Origin: Leishmania martiniquensis
Lineage: Eukaryota; Euglenozoa; Kinetoplastea; Trypanosomatida; Trypanosomatidae
DNA: 64,000 bases
Reading direction: 5' to 3'
Assembly (NCBI RefSeq): GCF_017916325.1
Contig: NC_090147.1
Span: 260,001 to 324,000 of the forward strand
The position numbers were made by a program, and so were the translations under genes. Positions 60,954 to 64,000 of the stretch are shown piece after piece (within the stretch, counting starts at the first letter, position 1; each line of letters opens with the position of its first letter). The notes beneath the pieces are model-generated. The model ran no database searches. It was not told the origin of the DNA and saw nothing but the letters and a program-made list of their open reading frames with translations.

Positions 60954-62777
60954 ATGACGCAACTGCCGAGTGCCTCAGAGAAGGACAAGACGGCCCGACT
61001 TGTCGAGTCGCTCTCGAGACATGAGCAGGTAGAGCTGCTGGCGCAGGCACTCTTGCGGGAGTACATGCATCGTCGCGGCCTGCGCGAGACGCTGCGCGCC
61101 TTCGACGCGGAGAACCCGCGTGACGAGCGCACCATCTCGTCTCGCGCCCTCATGCGCCGTCTACTGAACATCCCCGTGGAAGGTCGGCCGTCGCGGTTGC
61201 AGCCTACCGCTTCTTCACCCTCCGTAAAAACGCAGGCGCCCACCTTCATGGAGGAGCTCTGCTCCCACCGACTGGTGAAGAGAGGCTACAAAGTTTCAGA
61301 CGGGAGACGGGGTGGCGAGCACCCGTATCTATCGGAGGAGGACCCCAGCGATGTGGAGCGTCGAGGACTGCGCGCCGCGGCAGACGCGCAGCGAGCGGCA
61401 AAAGCGTTGTGCGAGCAGAAGCGACGCGAGTACGACGAGCTGCTCGCCGCGGAGGCAGCCCATCAGCGGCGTAGGGAGGAGCGCAGAGATAAGAGGAAGC
61501 AGAGGCGCAAAGCCAAGAGGAAGCGCAAGGGCGATCGCCGCTCCCATGGCGATGCCGACAGCAGCGACGACGGGGCGCCGAGCGAAAGCGGCAGCAGCGA
61601 TGATAGTCGCGTCGGAGAGGAGACCGCTCTTAGCGTCGGCGCCTCAAAGGCTTTGAGAAAGGCCCAGTCGGCTTCGCTTAGTAGGCGCTGGGCGGCTGCC
61701 GAGCCCGCTGGTGGCGCGAGCGCGGTCGCTGTAGCGGTGGGTGCGCACTGGCAACCTCCAGGTATGGCCGCTCAAGCAGCCGCCAACCATAACGGAGCGG
61801 ATGATGGCGCGCTTCGTGGCTGCACCAAGCCCGTTTCTGGTGGAGTGCTGCATCAGGGGCCCGACAGCGACGGCAACAGGGACCACAGCGGCCATGAGGA
61901 GGTGGACCCGTTCGGGGTGAACTGTGCCAGCCGGCAAGCGATGATGGCGCGAGTTCGCGCAGGAAGCGAGCATTGGTTGATGCAAGCGCACAGAAGCGCC
62001 GCACATCCTCACGCTAGCAGCACAGCGAACGGTAGCGGCGGCGGGGGTGCTCTGGACAGCTCTCCGAGCAGTGCTTCTGCAGCTCTCTTGACGCCGGTCG
62101 GGCGAGAGGCGTGTGGCGGAGGACGAGGCTCCCCGAGCAGCACTCGGCCCGTCGCACGGGCGGAAGCGGGGCTCAACCACAACAGTACGCACACCTCCGC
62201 ATCGTTTTTTGGGTCGCTCTCTTCCACAGTGCCTGCCGGCGCCAGCGGAGGCGTGGCTGCGCTTCGCATGAAGGCCTCCCCTATCCCGATTTCTGGCCTG
62301 AGCGGAGATAATGGTGTGGCAGGGCTGGCCAGCTCATATAGCAGTGGCTTTGCCCCGGCGGCGCTGGCTGTGAAGCCGCCCTCAAGTATCCTCGTGAAGC
62401 ACATGGATACGCCACCGCAGGGCGACCGTAGCGCAGTCAACGATGGGCCACTTCACTCGTATGACCGAACCGCGGTGCCACGCAGTAGCGCTCTAGCTGG
62501 CAGCAGTGGCGGCATCAATGCACGCTCTGCCGTCCGCAGCCCCTCTCCGAACGCGTCCCCACTTTCGCGATCCCTCGCCAACGGCGTGGGCGGCGCTGTC
62601 GCACCAAGCGGAGGCGGGGGCAATGGGCTTCGCCATGGTATCGGCTTCCGCACGTCCTCTGCCTCGGCAGAAAGCATGACTTCCCCGTCAACCTCCATGG
62701 CCAGCGCCGTCGAACTCGCCGCCGGCGCTGCAAAGTCAAGCCGGAAAGAGCGCCGCGTGAAGCTGCTTGTGGATTGA
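60954..62777 (+). CDS. LisH-type N-terminal domain protein, otherwise disordered
   Basis: The frame stays open upstream across a microsatellite to 60,432, but the ATG at 60,954 begins the conserved part, giving 607 residues. Residues ~25-65 (LLAQALLREYMHRRGLRETL, then AENPRDERTISSRALMRRLL) match the LisH-like N-terminus of MINDY4/FAM188-type proteins (LVREYL.RKGL..T... ERPR....I.SR..LR..L). The catalytic deubiquitinase domain of MINDY proteins is absent. Residues ~140-195 are a Lys/Arg-rich helix (RREERRDKRKQRRKAKRKRK), a likely nucleic-acid-binding or nuclear-localisation stretch. The remainder to 607 is Ser/Gly/Ala-rich low complexity, ending RKERRVKLLVD. LisH motifs mediate dimerisation; no further function can be inferred. 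Confidence 0.7.
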   Translation: MTQLPSASEKDKTARLVESLSRHEQVELLAQALLREYMHRRGLRETLRAFDAENPRDERTISSRALMRRLLNIPVEGRPSRLQPTASSPSVKTQAPTFMEELCSHRLVKRGYKVSDGRRGGEHPYLSEEDPSDVERRGLRAAADAQRAAKALCEQKRREYDELLAAEAAHQRRREERRDKRKQRRKAKRKRKGDRRSHGDADSSDDGAPSESGSSDDSRVGEETALSVGASKALRKAQSASLSRRWAAAEPAGGASAVAVAVGAHWQPPGMAAQAAANHNGADDGALRGCTKPVSGGVLHQGPDSDGNRDHSGHEEVDPFGVNCASRQAMMARVRAGSEHWLMQAHRSAAHPHASSTANGSGGGGALDSSPSSASAALLTPVGREACGGGRGSPSSTRPVARAEAGLNHNSTHTSASFFGSLSSTVPAGASGGVAALRMKASPIPISGLSGDNGVAGLASSYSSGFAPAALAVKPPSSILVKHMDTPPQGDRSAVNDGPLHSYDRTAVPRSSALAGSSGGINARSAVRSPSPNASPLSRSLANGVGGAVAPSGGGGNGLRHGIGFRTSSASAESMTSPSTSMASAVELAAGAAKSSRKERRVKLLVD

Positions 62778-62888
62778 GGAGGGGTGAAGAGCGCGACTGA
62801 GCGCGGCCGACCTGCGTGCGTCTCTCTCTCTGCGGATGCGTGCGATTGAAGCGGCGGCGCAGTCGTCTTACCCCCCCTCCCTCCCCCA

Positions 62889-62910
62889 ACACACACACAC
62901 ACACACACAC
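62889..62910. repeat. (CA)n microsatellite
   Basis: Eleven alternating AC units downstream of the LisH gene. Confidence 0.9.
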
Positions 62911-63092
62911 TTTCGCTGCCTTGTTTCTGTATCCCTCCCCCACCCCCTGACAATATTTCTCTTGGCGGCGGTATTCGGCTGAGGGAGACGTTTGCTTGTG
63001 CGCGCCCTTCTCGGTCTCTGTGCGCATTTTTTATGTGTGGTGTGCCGCTAGCGCAGTGACTGATTCAGGCCATGGCGCTCGCATGGAAGAAA

Positions 63093-63112
63093 TTATATAT
63101 ATATATATATAT
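63093..63112. repeat. (AT)n microsatellite
   Basis: About nine AT units in the last intergenic spacer. Confidence 0.9.
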
Positions 63113-63745
63113 TTCACCTTCTCTCGCTCCGCCCCTTCGCCCCCCGCCTCTTCGGACTCTCTTCAATCTTGCAGACAGTGAGAGCAAACACAGGGCCGTA
63201 CAGGTGGCCGGATGGCGGATACCACAGGAATGATGGCGGGGCTGTTGGTCGGCGGTGGTGGGTGGGCACCTTCTGTGCCAGCGTGTGTATCCCTGTGCGT
63301 GTGTCTCTCTCTCTGTCTGTGTCTGTCGAGAGCCGCCGTCGATTTTTTTTCTTTGGGCCCCTCCCGTCCCGACTGTATGGTTGCGGTCAGACACAACTGA
63401 GGTACGAAAAACAAAATGAATGGGCCTACCTTGACTCCTCTCTGTGCATACCCCTCCCCTGCACAGGAGTTGGGGCGCAAGGGCAGCGCTCTTCCGCACC
63501 CCTCCCTCTCTCTCGATCGCTTACGGTGCGCCACCTTCGCACCACGCCCTTCGAGACCCCCTCCCCCTTTCTCCAACTGGACAGACACGTGCTTATTCGT
63601 CGGGAGGCGGGGGATGCCGGAGCCTCAAGTGTATGCGTCAGCGACAGAGGGATATCGGGGCACGCGGGTGTGATTCAATCGGTGTGGGGTTGAAGTGCCG
63701 CGCTCATGCCCCTCCTACTCCCCGACCCTACGGTCGCTCCCTGCA

Positions 63746-63762
63746 GATATATATATATATAT
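63746..63762. repeat. (AT)n microsatellite
   Basis: About eight AT units in the last intergenic spacer. Confidence 0.9.
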
Positions 63763-64000
63763 CGGAGGGCACCGCATGCGCATATCTTTCGTCTCTCACT
63801 ATGGTAGCGTGTGCGCGTGCTTGTGGGTACGTGTGGACGCGCGTGTGCTGCGCACCCCTCCGCCTTGATCTGTACCGCCGTCTCCCCCCCTCTTTACCCC
63901 CCTCCCCTCCCCACATCTTCTCACCCCGCGCCTCCCTCTCACTCGGGGTAAACACGCTGACGCCCACGCCCACACACCATACCGCACATATGCCCTTCAT

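Larger units (their letters stand above)
62778..64000. other. intergenic at the window edge, no gene seen
   Basis: Pyrimidine-rich sequence with a (CA)n run at 62,889-62,910 and (AT)n runs at 63,093-63,112 and 63,746-63,762. No supported gene starts before the window ends. Confidence 0.55.

Noticed and set aside
1..64000. tRNA, rRNA, CRISPR, telomere repeat or strand-switch region
   Set aside because: No B-box-like GGTTCGA context, spaced palindromic repeats, TTAGGG arrays or opposed genes were found. All supported genes are on the + strand.

Overview
The window looks like a stretch of a Leishmania-type (Leishmaniinae) trypanosomatid chromosome. It is GC-rich with strongly G/C-ending codons. 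All ten genes and one frameshifted gene copy lie on the + strand, have no introns, and are separated by 0.9-3 kb spacers full of pyrimidine tracts and (CA)/(GT)/(AT) microsatellites. Several starts sit just after a long polypyrimidine tract and an AG, the form of a spliced-leader trans-splicing site. This fits one polycistronic transcription unit with no strand switch. The pairing of alanine aminotransferase with a PrimPol-like gene matches, from memory, the Trypanosoma brucei chromosome 1 / Leishmania chromosome 12 synteny block.

Layout. 0.1-0.6 kb: small OsmC-like, probably mitochondrial protein. 3.7-6.2 kb: unknown coiled-coil protein, followed by a SIDER-type retroposon with a 5' Pr77-like signature. 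7.5 kb: a 56-residue Sec61-beta. 9.5-13.7 kb: TPR protein resembling the TFIIIC subunit TFC4/GTF3C3. 14.4-15.6 kb: very GC-rich relic with a 242-bp direct repeat and a reverse-transcriptase-like fragment. 15.8-39.6 kb: tandem family of three very large FUSC/aromatic-acid-exporter-like membrane proteins. Copies 2 and 3 are essentially identical over 5.37 kb, an identity that begins inside the reading frame and stops in the stop codon; copy 3 is broken by one missing G. 41.3-42.8 kb: membrane-anchored alkaline-phosphatase-superfamily protein. 43.7-47.0 kb: APC8/CDC23. 48.1-52.5 kb: large coiled-coil protein. 53.7-55.2 kb: alanine aminotransferase. 56.6-58.9 kb: PrimPol-like protein with a PriCT-2-like C-terminus. 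61.0-62.8 kb: LisH-type protein.

Functionally this is a mixture typical of trypanosomatid gene clusters: secretion (Sec61-beta), Pol III transcription (TFIIIC-like), mitosis (APC8), replication tolerance (PrimPol), amino-acid metabolism (ALAT) and membrane transport (FUSC array). Nothing in the sequence suggests that the genes form one pathway. The most unusual feature is the FUSC array with a gene-conversion-like footprint confined to coding sequence, next to a decayed mobile-element region.
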